A DNA stretch of 64,000 nt from Chionis minor (taxonomy: Eukaryota > Chordata > Aves > Charadriiformes > Chionididae): the NCBI GenBank assembly GCA_013398295.1, contig VZSF01001908.1:248001-312000 (forward strand), written 5' to 3'. Below are positions 48,190-60,600 of the stretch, piece after piece; the stretch's first letter is position 1; each line of letters begins with the position of its first letter. Position numbers and translations under genes: made by a program. The notes beneath the pieces are model-generated. The model did no database searches and was not told the origin of the DNA. It saw only the letters and a list, made by a program, of their open reading frames with translations.

Positions 48190-48938
48190 AAAATCATAGA
48201 ATAGTTTGGGTTGGAAAGGACCTTTAAAGGCCATCTAATCCACCCTCCCCTGCAATGATCAGGGACATCTTCCACTAGATCAGGTTGCTCAGAGCCCCGT
48301 TCAACCTGACCTTGAATGTTTCCAGGGATGGTGCTTCTACGACCTCTCTGGGCAACCTGTGCCAGTGTTTCACCACCCTCATTGCAAAACATTTCTTCCT
48401 TATATCTAATCTAAATCTACCCTCTTTTAGGTTAAAACCATTGCCCTTTGTCCTATTGCAGCAGACCCTGCTGAAAAGTTTGTCTTCATCTTTCTTATAG
48501 GCCCCCTTGAAGTACTGAAAAGTTGCAATAACGTCTCCCCGGAGCCTTCTGTTCTCCAGGCTGAGCAACCCCAACTCTCCCAGCCTGGAGAGGTATTCCT
48601 ACATGGAACAAAAATGAGTGGGCTCTCACCAGAGCAGAGTAGAGGGGCAGAATCCCCTCCCTCGACCTGCTGGCCACCCTTCTTCTGATGCAGCCCAGGA
48701 CACAGTTGGCTTTCTGGGCTTCGAGGGCACACTGTTGGCCCACGTCCAGCGTTTTATCCCCCAGTAGCCCCAAGTCCTTCTCGGCAGGGCTGCTCTCAAT
48801 CCCTTCATTCCCCAGCCTGTATTAATACCGGGGATTGTCCCAACCCAGGTGCAGGACCCTGCACTTGGCCTTGTTGAACCTCATGAGGTTCACATGGGAC
48901 CACTTCTTGAGCTTGTCCAGGTTCCTCTGACAGAAACC
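48190..48938 (-). mobile_element. CR1 LINE, longest copy in the window (about 750 bp)
   Basis: Minus-strand CR1. The + strand starts with the inverted tail ATCATAGAATAGTTTGGGTT and extends to GACCACTTCTTGAGCTTGTC. The minus strand reads ORF2 pieces in successive frames: a region near 48938-48805 matching the CR1 block around [15 protein letters not shown], then EGIESSP-type sequence, SQQCALEAQKANCVLGCIRR and SRSREGILPLYSALVRAH, and last LLSLENRRLRGDV through [16 protein letters not shown] to the stop. At least two frameshifts show it is dead. Its 3' end faces the 3' end of 47812-48168 across about 20 bp. Confidence 0.95.
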
Positions 48939-51416
48939 CATTACTATCTACAAAATGCCTAAGTTGTAATTTTTTGAGGCTTTGCTGGTTGGCAGAGGTA
49001 AGAGAGCTGCTTGTTGGAAAGTGTCTGTGCATTTGGTTTTGTCGTGGATACTCAAGTGTATTATTCAGCCTCTAAGAGTTTTCTTGTTGCTTTTACCAGG
49101 TACTCAGCACTGCTGCTGAAAAGAACTCTTTTTAATTTTGTTTTTAGCATATAACAAGATAACAGCGAATGTTTAATAATAAGGATGGCAGTAGTTCTCA
49201 TTTGGGATTTTCTTTGTTTCTCTTGTGTGTTTTGGAGTTCTTCAGAGTAGAAAGGGTAAAGGGACATTTGATTAAGTCTCCTTTAAGAAAAAGGTTTCTG
49301 CAGAAGAATGTCACGACTTTTTCTTTTTTTTTTTTTTTCTTTCCCTGTGTCCAAGATGACTGCAAGAAGCAGCAGTGGGTTTAATTTTTATCAAGGGACA
49401 GTTAGGTGAGTCCCAAGGAGAAGCGTAAGGATAGTGGTCAGCTATGGAAGGTTGAGGGGAAGTCTGGGAAGGTCTCAAAGGATACGTTAGCTAAATGCTG
49501 GCTATAATCAGTATGTAAGGGGAGAGAACAGCTATCAAATGACTTCTAGCTCTGTCCCAACGATTTTGATATCCTATTTATCCTAAATTCAAAAGAGACT
49601 TTTAAATTACCCAGATCTATGTATTTGAATATCTGTAATGTGATCAGCTGGTGTGCTGATATTTTCCATACATGCTCCCCTCACCCCCCGTATGTGGTAG
49701 TTTTCCTTTGCGAAGGGATTGGTGTGAAGGCAGTTTGATTTCACTGAAAATGTTTAGAGTTATGAAATGGAAAACTGGACTTTGTGTGGAAACACCTCAA
49801 AAGTTGTAGTTCGAGTATCGGAATAGTATAAAGGAGAAATAATGTTTTACTTTTCATTATTTGGTGTTTTACTCATTTGTATGTGTTGCAGTTTTTCTGC
49901 TTTTGACACAACAGAAGGTAGTTGATGTGAACATGGAACGTCCAAACATCTTTGACATCCAGTACGTGATAAAATGAGAACATGTCATTTGGGGAGGATT
50001 GAGGGGTGGGTGGGAAATAGGGCAAATCCTCCCTTCTTTTGAGTTTTTTTTCCTTGTTTCCAAATTACATTCAAAAGTTAAAGGCTTCTTATATATTTTT
50101 TCCCTGTAAAATCTAGTTTTTCCTTGATATTTTTTAGGAATTTGTGTGTAAAATTTTAAGTTCCTTAAATATATGCAAGCAACTGTTTCGTTAATCTATG
50201 TTTTCTCTTTCAAAATAAATACAGTTTAATCATTAAGCTAAATATTGAATTACTTTTAATGTTGTCATTTTTTGCATTCAAAGAAATGCTACGATCGTAG
50301 TTGAAATCGCCGGAGGTCTGTATTTTCAGGTCATACACATGCAGCGTGTAGATACCCGCCTTGCTTATTTTGCCTCCTCACTCTTCAGAAGTTCTCATCC
50401 TTGTGTCACTGGCCTTCAACTCGCTCCAAAGCTTAAGCAAAGCTCTCCAAACACGCGTCTGCAGGAGATGCTGGACCTGTGGCTCCTGCCAGTTGTGCTT
50501 CGGTTACCAGCGAGGGCTCTGGTCGGTCTGTGGCTGGTGGTGTTGCACGAGGCTGGTCGGGCAGGGGTCCTGCTCCCAGGGTTGGCGTGAGCTGTTGTTT
50601 CAGCGAGATCTGGAGCCGAGCCCTCCCTTGTACAGGGTGTGAACTGGGACGTGCCATATAAATGGGGACAGATCTGTGACCACCGGTGGTTATCTGAACC
50701 TAGCCGGTGTATTTAAGAGACTTCCAAATGTCTTACACGATGAGTCTATTTCTATCTGGATCAGTTCTCAAACGCGGTACTGTCCTTAATGTTAAAATGG
50801 TATTGGCCAAATAAAGCAAATGGTAGGGGTCAATTTTTATATTTAAGTGCCAAAGCATAATAGGAATGTATGCTCCCAGTCCCCATTAACGCTTTTTTTA
50901 AAGTTAGCTAAAATAGTGGCACAACTTCCACGCTACTCTTAAGTCTTTCTGCCAAATGGGTGTGTTTAAGTATGGAAACTACTTGATCAAATGATTTGTT
51001 TATTGTAAATTTGCATAAAAAATTGTGGTAGGTAGTTTTAACGGCACACTTTTGTATACGTCCTTGTTGGAGAAAGTGCTGCTGAATTCTGAGCCATTAG
51101 TTCAGGCAGATTTTCCCCCCCCCCTCCCTTTCGTAGTAAGGTCTTGCAGATCTTTGTCTCAGATAAAGGCCCATCCCCATTTTGAAAATTACAGGAAACT
51201 CTTATGGGAATAAAGTAATACAACTTCCACTCTTCATGAAAGGTCACTGTCATATCTTGATAAAAATGAAATCACCGCTTTATCAAGAAATGGCTAAAAG
51301 TGCTAAGAGAATTGTAGACGTGGTTGAATAACTAAAGCTTTCACTAAAGTTATTTACTAATACTAACTGTATTTTTCCTATAAATCCATTCAGACTCTTA
51401 CAAGTTAACACCAACT

Positions 51417-51432
51417 CCCCCCCCCCCCCCCC
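51417..51432. repeat. C homopolymer (16)
   Basis: Sixteen consecutive C followed by ATTTTTG. There is no other structure. A shorter pyrimidine run with 11 C occurs near 51115-51125. Confidence 0.85.
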
Positions 51433-53024
51433 ATTTTTGTTATGTAGGAAGAGAAGTAATATATCTTGACATGAGCAACATAATTGATCAGGTGTTTTTA
51501 AACACTTCAGCAGTCTTTTAATTTAGAAAGCATTAAATATTGAGAAGTGTTGTTGGTACTTTTCTTCCCAGAATACTTTTCTTCTCCAGTCAGGACTTCT
51601 GTAAATGCATATGTGTGCTTCTTTTTGTCTCTGTATGGCAGAAAGGTGTATAGCGCACTGAACATCTATAAAACGCTATTGCTGTTGGCTCCATGAAAAG
51701 GGAATAATATTGAAGAGAGACTTGGAAGAAAAGAATGGAAAGGGACCTTGGTTTCAGGCCTGGGGAACTGCAAAGCACTTCTGAGCTGTTGGAAGACGAA
51801 AAAAAAAAAGAAAAGAAAAAAAGAGGAGTCTTTGTTTATACTAGTAAATCATAACTAGGAGCTATAGTGAATGCAGAACTCCAGTGGATGTAGCCGGCGT
51901 CGTGTAACTTTGATCATCGTTGTGGTTTGTTTTGCGTTTCCTCCATAGTGTCCCACCAGGCTGCCTTGGAGTCGGCTTTGTTGTCGCCATGTCATCCACA
52001 CGTGCACACTCCCAAACCGCTGTTCTTCCGTCCTATCTGGAACCTTGCAAATGTACTGTTTTCTTTAACTTCCTAGCGTGTTTTGCTTTTTTTTTTCCTT
52101 TTCCCGTCTTTCCTACGGCATATCACTTTGTGGCGAATTAATTTTTACTGTGACCTCTTTTCCGAAGTCTCTCCCATCTCCCGTCCAGATTATGGCATTA
52201 GGGTAACAGTTGATTTACAGCTATTTTCATCTCTCTCCTTGATCTTTCTCTTTCCTTCCCCCAGCTTGTCCTGTTAACACAGAGCAGACGTGCCCTTGCT
52301 TGCACCGCTGCTTCTCCCCCTGCGCTTCTGCTTTGAAGCCTTTTCTCTACTTGATCCCCTGACCCGCAGACCAGGCTGATAAAGCCCCATCTCTTTGCCG
52401 CACCGTCCTTTTCTGCTGCCTCTTGCTAGATCTGTAGCACCAGTGAATCACGAATGCGGGTTTTCCAGTGTTTGTGTTACCGTCTGCTCCAAAGTTAAAG
52501 ATTGTTTTATTAATTTATAGGGAAATCTTCATCTAATACATTATTTAAATAACATTACGATGAATGAAGTGTGAGCGTGAAAACCAGTTATAGACCCAAT
52601 GCGCGTTTCAAAAAGTATGCAATTAAAAGCTAAACTCACAAAGCTGGTCAGTGATCCTTTTGCTCCTCCTACGCTACAGCTTTTATGCAAGTGAGATGGT
52701 ATCTGGCAAGATATCTGTGACATGCAGCTGACAGAAGTTTCATGGATCTCGCAGCACTGCAGCCAAAAGCGCGACACCTGCGCGCAGCTCACGGGCTGTG
52801 TATTTGGGCACTCTCAACCTGAAGCTGCAGATGTCTTAAGCCAATGCCCTGTTTTATGCAGGAAAGTGTAGGTAGCCGAACCACAAAAGTGCACTGTGTC
52901 TAAGATGTCTGCTGCGGGGAACCTAGCCAACGTACGTAGTAGAGAGTTTAAATGGTTGTAAAGCTGCCAACACGCGGTAGAAGGTGGGATAAGAGAATGA
53001 TTTGTACCTAGAGTGTGAGATTAA

Positions 53025-53200
53025 TACCCTGCACTTGCATAGCACCTTTCATTTGAGGATCTTGGCACGCTTTATGATCAGTTAATTGCCTCATAACCTC
53101 TCTGTGAGGTAGACTATCACTAGTTTACAGTTAGAGAAACCGATGCATAGAAGAACTGAAGTAACTTCTTTGGGATGCCTGGGCAGTTGTGGGAGAAACC
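53025..53200 (+). mobile_element. Ancient MIR-type (CORE) SINE fragment
   Basis: The stretch reads GCACTTGCATAGCACCTTTC, then GAGGATCTTGGCACGCTTTA, CTCTGTGAGGTAGACTATCA, GTTTACAGTTAGAGAAACCG and GATGCATAGAAGAACTGAAG. These follow, in order, the amniote MIR-like SINE core as I recall it (CTGTGAGGTAG, then TTTACAG, GAAACTGAGGCA and AAGTGACTTGCCC). It is heavily diverged, as expected for a repeat that predates birds. The A/B-box promoter end is not recognisable, and the 3' boundary is vague and may reach 53270. Copies like this are sometimes retained as enhancers. Confidence 0.7.
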
Positions 53201-53679
53201 TGTGGAGTTTGTCTGGTGCTAATTTTGGAATGTCTAACATCACAACACTTAATTTCCCTAAACAAAAGGCAGTAACTGACTCTGGCTCTTTCTTGCTCCT
53301 CCAGCTCCTCAGTTGTGTGGCTTCCTTCCCTGTGGTGTTTTTCCCCGTGGTCCTTTGAACAGTGGTCGTACAGGTGGCAGCCGTAGGGAACTGCTGGAAA
53401 GGGAAATGAAGTGCTCTTTTAACTGCGAGTTATAAGCACTGCAACTTGTCTGTCTTTCGTAGATGCTAAGAGCAGGGTTTTACCATGAAAAGAATTGAAG
53501 TCTTTTGACTTTCTTCCCATTCTCTTGAAGGTGCAGCTGTCCTAAAGCTTCTCCCTATGTTCCCTATGGCTCTTGTCACTTAGAGAAATCATAAGGCAGT
53601 AATGCTGTGGTGCGCAAGTTACCACGCTCTTCTGCTAAATGTGTGTAATGGTGGTAACAGTCTAGCAATGCTAGGGGAG

Positions 53680-53733
53680 CTAGATGTTACTAATTAGTTA
53701 GTAATGCTAGATGTTACTAACTAGTTAGTAATG
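53680..53733. repeat. 27-bp tandem duplication containing an 18-bp palindrome
   Basis: Copy 1 (53680-53706) and copy 2 (53707-53733) are identical except for one base. Copy 2 contains TTACTAACTAGTTAGTAA, a perfect 18-bp palindrome. In copy 1 the same site reads TTACTAATTAGTTAGTAA, one base off perfect symmetry. The copies are directly adjacent. Confidence 0.9.
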
Positions 53734-56631
53734 CCCAGGTTAAGGTATGGCTTTGTCTCTGTTAGAACTTACAAGCATTAAGTAAAATTGCATTTCTGTT
53801 TTAGTGTATGAACGCACCTCTCGGTGGCCCAAAGAAAACTTTCACAGTGAGTTTATTCCTAATTGGCCTTTTTCACATTAGGAATAAAATAATCACAACT
53901 GTCTTTTAAATTGTTTTAACCAATTTAATTGTTGTATAAAACTCCTGCTTGTCTATACTGGTTATAAAGACAGGAGTAAGTAAAATTTAGTATGTGCTGG
54001 GAAAGGATACATCAGGTATTTGGTTGAAGAGGTGTTGGAATATGAAAATTAAATTTATCTGTTAGAGAAACAGTGCTACAGGCTGCATCCTTCGTAGTAG
54101 TATATATATAAAGCTATCTTTAGAAAGGTGCCTGAGAGTAGTAATTCTTAAGATAAAAGAGTACTTCAAATATTTTTGGAACTATGACAATTTATATTCT
54201 GGTTTGAAGTGTACACATAGATAAAAATGGACACTGCCTACACGCCCCCCCACACGTTCAGCTTCATGAAACATGATTTCCTTGTTACATGCACCAATTC
54301 TTGTTAGCAGTGACTTTCTAATAGTTTTAAGACACTGGACAGTGAGAGGTGGTGAAAGAAAGCTGGTATTAGCCGTGTGCTCAATAAGCAAAACACATTT
54401 TCTGACCTCGGCTTTGGAGAAGAAAAAGAAAAAAAGTAGACAGGATTTCCCCTTAAGATACTGTGGACTTGACAAGACTGATAGTTGGTCTTAATCTTTC
54501 ATTTCAGCTGCTGTTGCCTTACAAGATAAAGTATTTTTTCTTCTGCTTCTTAATATGCAATAATGCATCTCATGCTGCAAGGCAAAATCATAAGGGCAAG
54601 TATTCAAGATAGACAAAATTTTTGTTATTTACTTTTTTTTTTCCACTCCAAACCTACCATTCAGTTGTTCTGCTTTTCTGATCTGCATCTTATTTAGCAA
54701 AGCTACACACTACTTCTTCCTTAAAATAAGAGCAACTAGAGCCAAGCACGATTTAACTAGTTTCTTAAGGAGAGATATTCTGAAAGATGTACAAAGCTTG
54801 TCTTTGTTACAGGAGACAATTTTAGAAACTTTTTAGATGGCACAAGGATGACTTTTGTGATGGGAACGGTAATGGATTGTTTCCAGGGAGAGAACTTAAC
54901 AGCTTTAAGTTCAAAAAACAAAAAGTTGAGTGGTTTTCAGCTAGATGCATCTGCTGATGCTGTTTTTAAAAATGATGCTTTTACTCCTGTAATGTATTGC
55001 ATACATATAATATTAACCAGCTCGCTCTAGCTTATCGTCCTAATGCCCAAGAAAGTTAATTAGGGTCACGTTAGCTGTGTCACAAATTTCAGAGATTCAT
55101 ACTGGTAAGCATTCAAACTTGTAGGATAGATAGCTGAGCAGAATGAATCCCTGTCCTGTCAGTATACCTGCAAACCTTCTGACCGTGGATGGCTGTTGTC
55201 TTCTAGTGTTTAGTGGTACTTGTTTTGCATTTGGCGTGTAATTAAAAATCAGATGTTACTGGACTACCTGTTGCTGTAGCCTCAGTGAAGTTATGGTCAT
55301 CTTGAAGAAAAACAAACAACTAACTTTGGTTGTTTTTCCTCTTCTGAGTAGTACAAAATGTGTGGTGGTGTGGGGTTTTTATTCGTTCATGTGCTCCTTC
55401 TGCATGGGTTTTCTCTCCCGACAGACTTGCATGCGTTTTTCATTGTTGAAATGGTTCTGATGCATCACCCATTTTCAGTGCTCAGTTAATTTGTCACACA
55501 GAAGATAACTGACTCTGCTGGCCATAAAATTTGTTTTATTGCCAATACATTTAAACACTTCTGATTAACTTTTATTGGGGTCATTTTATTAAATTTGATG
55601 CCTGTGAGTATCATGCTGAGGTAAAGATTGCTACTTCAGATGCCACAAATTTTATTAAATTGTTATCTGAGACCATGGTGGTTCTTTGTTCCTGGCCTGG
55701 ACATCAACTTGATTTGGAATCTGGCAAAAGAACATGTTGTTTCCTTCTTCTATATTGGTATCATGCTAAGTAGCAGGGCTTCCCAAATGCTTTACGCAAT
55801 TATTTTTAAAAGCTGCAGAAAACCCCAGAAATATGAAGAGTCTTCTTTTAAAAGCTTGGATGGCTCATTTGAAGGACACATTTATTTGCTTTGCCTCTTC
55901 TACAAAAGAGTTCACAAAATAATAATGCCCAAGAAAACATACCTCTTTGCAGGTAGTTTTATTGTCTTTACAGAAGAGAATCCAGCTGACCTATTTGAAA
56001 CATGTATTTGCTGTTTCCCTTCACAGTGGGCTGGAAATGAAGTTTTTAGTATTTAATGATTCAGCCCTGGAGGGGATTTTTTTTTTTTTATTTTTTAACT
56101 GAACTGGCTACTTTTAGTGCAAGTTAATTAGGTTTTACTCCCAAGCAGAGCAACACTGTAGCAGTCTCACTGCAGCTCAATATTGATTTGAAGATTACAT
56201 TTTATTAATTTATACTTAAAGAAAATACATTTTCAGTGCTATTAGAGGTAGATGTTCTTATTTTTATTGATAATAAATGGTTTTTATATAATGTAATGGA
56301 TGTTACACAATTCTATATCATGAAGACTTTATGTGGTAATTAATCGTTATCATAGCAATCAAATAGTATTACAAGTCCATTCTGCTGAGGAGTAGACACA
56401 TGCCAAACAGTTACATACTGGAACTTGAACAGGCCAAGTAAGTTACTAATTTTAAGTAGTAAATAGGCTACCAGGTAATGTTTACCTACAATTTATACTG
56501 GGAAAAAGAATGTATTTAATAGGTTTTTGGAGAAAATTTTAGATGGATTAGCCCTGGTCCCCAGTGGTAATTAGAAAGGCAAAGAAGGATTGGCGAAACA
56601 CACCAAAGAGTAAATGCTTAAGAGAATGCAG

Positions 56632-56691
56632 AAGATGATAGCTTACTACTTTCATGTTTACAAGATGATAATTTACTACTTTTGTATTTAC
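56632..56691. repeat. 30-bp tandem duplication
   Basis: AAGATGATAGCTTACTACTT (56632 onward) is repeated 30 bp later as AAGATGATAATTTACTACTT (56662 onward). Each copy continues with T-rich sequence ending TTTAC. About five mismatches separate the copies, so the event is not very recent. Confidence 0.85.
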
Positions 56692-57668
56692 TCAGTGGGA
56701 GTTGCATAAGTAAACAGGCAAAGCTTCAGCAGCAGGGGCAACGGAAGGAAATATGGGCATTAAATTGGCTGAGAGAAATCATAGCAGTAAGAAGTGGAGA
56801 GAGAGAGAAAAGGAGAATTTATACTTGAAGAAATAATGTATTTACTGTGGTGTGAGTTGTAATGTGGAGTTACTGGGAGTGAAGTCGTGATGGGAAGTAG
56901 AAGTTATAAGGCAAGGTATTGGTCTTTCTTTTTAAGCATAGTCTCTCTTTTCGTAAAGATAAGGATAAAACGGGTAAGTTTATTTCTGGTGTTGTAAAAA
57001 TTGAAAGATTTGATTCAATGCATGAAAACAGCATTTGAGAAATTTGATGAACTGTGTGCTAAGTGATTATTTTACCTCCACGAGAGACCCTGAGGACCTG
57101 CAGGTTTTCGACACTGAGGGAAATGTGTAATTCTTTAAAACAACTCCTGCTGCTAACCTAAGTAAAGAGACAACTTTCCTATGAAAACCTAGTGTATGTG
57201 TTCCCTTAGTCATGCCAGAAATGCAGGGATGGTGTTTCATGTAGGCTTTTCTGTGGCTCCCAGTAACACAGTTGCTGAGCATCTGACAGCAATGAATGTA
57301 TTTCACCATAAATTGGTAATAATCTGTGCTTTGGATAAGAAGAGGATAGTAATCTTTTTGCCTTGTGTCACCTAATCTGACTTTCAATTTTTTCAGTTAC
57401 ATGAATGCTACAAAATCAAAATGTGGGCATCTGTTCTAGAACATTTGGTAATTTCTTTTTTAATAGTAATTTCCATTTTTAGTTTGTGTCTTCTGTCAAA
57501 AAAGATTTTTAGATTTTTTTTTTTTCCCCTTAGGCTTTCATGGACTAATCCTCTCCCTTCATATTAAACCACGGCTTTCTTTTTCTACAAATGAAGGAAA
57601 TAGCTGTGAAATGTCTAATTTCTTGAGCATCAAGTAGCTCTTCACGTGAAGAGCTAAAGCCTACACCT

Positions 57669-57690
57669 CCCCCCCCCCCCCCCTTTTTTT
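57669..57690. repeat. C run (15) followed by T run (7)
   Basis: Fifteen C directly followed by seven T. It lies next to a short palindromic CTCTTCACGTGAAGAG motif (57640-57655) that contains a CACGTG E-box. Confidence 0.8.
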
Positions 57691-60600
57691 ATTTTTCAGA
57701 GGAACATGCTTTGTATGCTTCTTAAAAATTACTAAAAATACGTTATCATTGTGTGCTCCATCGTGGTAGACTGTATTTCATGATAAACACATATAAGGTA
57801 CAGATTACAAAAACTCATTGTACTGTATAGATGTTATGGAAGGTAATCTGTCAACATACTAGGAAAGATGTTTGCTTCTACTCAACAAAACCAGATTATT
57901 TTCTTAAGCAAGAGAGCTGTTTATACAAAATATTGTCACTTCAGGATACATATGAAGTTAATGACTAGATGAATCTGTTTGAGGTGCCATCAGATGGTGG
58001 TATGTGTTTTTGGCACATCATACTTACTAGTATTCTGATGTTTCAGGCCAGATTTTATTTTAAACATAATTTATCTGAAAACTGGGCATGTAAATAGTGC
58101 TTTCCCTTCCCCCCCAACAGAAACATGCTTTTTAAAAATTTTATCTGAGATGTTTAACTATGTTGTTGTAAAACCAACTGGAGAACAAGACCTGAGCAGA
58201 TATGAGTCACAGTATTTGAAGTTTGCTTTTTCTGCTGGTTTTTTTGTGGGAATATTTTATTTTATTTATAAGTAAGAAGAAAATAAATTGCAGCAAATTA
58301 CTGTAGCTGGATGGCCTTCATGGAAGCTGAAAAAGAAAAACAGCTGACCTGCTAATAGATTGTATAATTTGTTACTGAAAAAAGGGTACTTCACAGTCAC
58401 TAAAAGACAGTGGACAATATTATAACCAGCTTGAGGAAAATGGGTTCTAAGTCATGCCAAAATAAATAAAGCTTGTGGTTCTTACTGTGATACTGAAGGG
58501 GTATGGAAAGTAAAATCTTTAGAAGTATTTTAACATGCTGTTTTTCTACATGTAATTAATTAATGCCTCCTAAGGTTTTTTTCCATTTAATTTGTATATG
58601 TCAATTATGACTAATGGAAAAAAATAAAAAAACCCAACAGTTTTTCAGTTATTTTGTATAAAATTACACAAAACATGATGAACGAAGTCTGGTTAACTGC
58701 ACTGTTCCTTGCAGTGGACAGACTGAAGCAGGATTTTTAAGCATTTCTTTAGAATAAGACAGCTACCTACCCAGTTCTGAAAATATTACTAGTCTCAGAT
58801 AATTGAGGGAAAGGACACTGACAAATTGAGTTGACCCTACTGTAGTCCCACTCAACACTTAACGCTGTGGACAGAAGGATTCCTACTGTTTCTTGGACTC
58901 CTTCTTTGACTTTTTAACATTGTGTTGAAGTAACGTGGGTTTTTCTGGTACTTCTAGTCTTCTGGGTGTCTTGGTAGCTGTAGCTGCTGTGAAAGTGGTG
59001 GGTAATTGCAGACAAAGGGAGCAGCTGACAAAGGTGGAGGAAGGATGGGGTAGTAGCTTGTGAATGTCCTGTGACAATATCTCAGAGGCTAAATTTGTTC
59101 TATCGAGACAGATCTCCCAAGGCTTGCTTTTCCTTTAGGAGAGGGAGAAGCTCCAAGAGAGTAGGTAATTTGGTGGCAGGGGAAGATCTCGGCTGGCATT
59201 TCACGCCAGAATGAGAAGGTGAGTTTCTGTGTACTGGCAATAATAAAGCCATGTCACTGAACAGAATTAAGCAACAAATGGTAAAAATAAGTATTTAAAG
59301 GAGTGCCTAACTAACCTGTTAAATGTTGAAAGTATTACTGAAGGAGATGATAATTTTTCATTCCAACTTTATAAGGCAGTACTATGTTATACCCTCACAG
59401 AAACGTGCAAGTGAAGAGAAGATGAGGTGAGATACCTTGCATTTTACTAGAGACAGGAATTATTTTTCGAGGTATAAAAAACTTTCAGTGTAACACCATT
59501 TGTTTTAAACTAAGGTAATAGCCTTTAATGAAGTTTTTCCTGTGCTTTAGCTGATATATTTTGATTTTTTGCAAAATCCCTCATGAGTTATTAGTTTAAG
59601 CACGTTTTAAACTAAGAGCATTTAAAATTCTGGTAAGATGGAGGGGACTGTATCTGTAATTTTTTTTTTTTTTTTTTAAATTATATACCTAAACACTTAT
59701 GAAAAAATATTCTACTATTATGGTACCTCAGTTTTCCTGGTATCCAGTTTAATAAACTGCCTCCGTTCTAACACAAGAATGTTTTTCTCTGCTGTTTCTT
59801 ACATGTCTAAAAGCTGGGTGTCTCAGAGGATTTTTAGAGTAATTCATAAACTGCTCACTAATTTTTCATGGACTTCAGTCATTTTTTCCTGTAAATTACA
59901 TTGAAGTGACTCAGAAGTTGTAAATGGTCCTTCAGTTCCTAAGCGTATAGGAAAATATCCTCCTGCCTGCAGCGCCTGTTCAGTAGTAAAGCAGTTAAAA
60001 CCTGTATTAGAAAGGTGGGTGCAAAGTGGTCATTATGTGTTTGTTTATTTGTGTCATGGTATTTGTCAACCCAAAATGTGGTCACGTTGCATTTGTGTGA
60101 TGCTCCAACTGCCATATTTCCCTGCTTGGAAGTGTTAGCAACTTGAGCGTGGGTATAAAAATAGGCCTGATAAATTAATAGACTTTTATCAAGCTTTCCT
60201 AAGCATCCCGACAGAGGAGTGGTTTCTCAAAGAGTAACGAGGAATTGCAGTTGGGTTTGGACAGCTCTTCAAAAGCTTTTCTTCCCAAGTTTAGTTGAAA
60301 TAGTGCAAAAAGGTAATGGGGAGGGATATAGGGGGTGTGGGAATAGTGAAAAAGGAAATGAGACTTTGTGGCAGTCATGAATGAGAGTTTACATGCAGAA
60401 AATTGAAAGGCAGACAAAGGTCTTAAAAGTGGAGAGATCAGCTTACGTTTTTGTAATTACAAGATCTCTTCCCTTCCACACCAGTTGTCTTAATACTCTG
60501 TTGGAGCATATTAAAGCGGTTGTATAGGAGAACCGTCTGTATCGGCTTTCTGAATTGATATGAAGGAGTTATTAGTATACTGGTCAAAGGCAAAGAAAAG

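Noticed and set aside
55628..56056. 142-codon open frame, longest outside repeats
   Set aside because: It has no recognisable domain, its first codon is TTG (first ATG at 55640), and it is rich in residues typical of AT-rich random sequence. In 64 kb of AT-rich DNA read in six frames, about one such frame is expected by chance.
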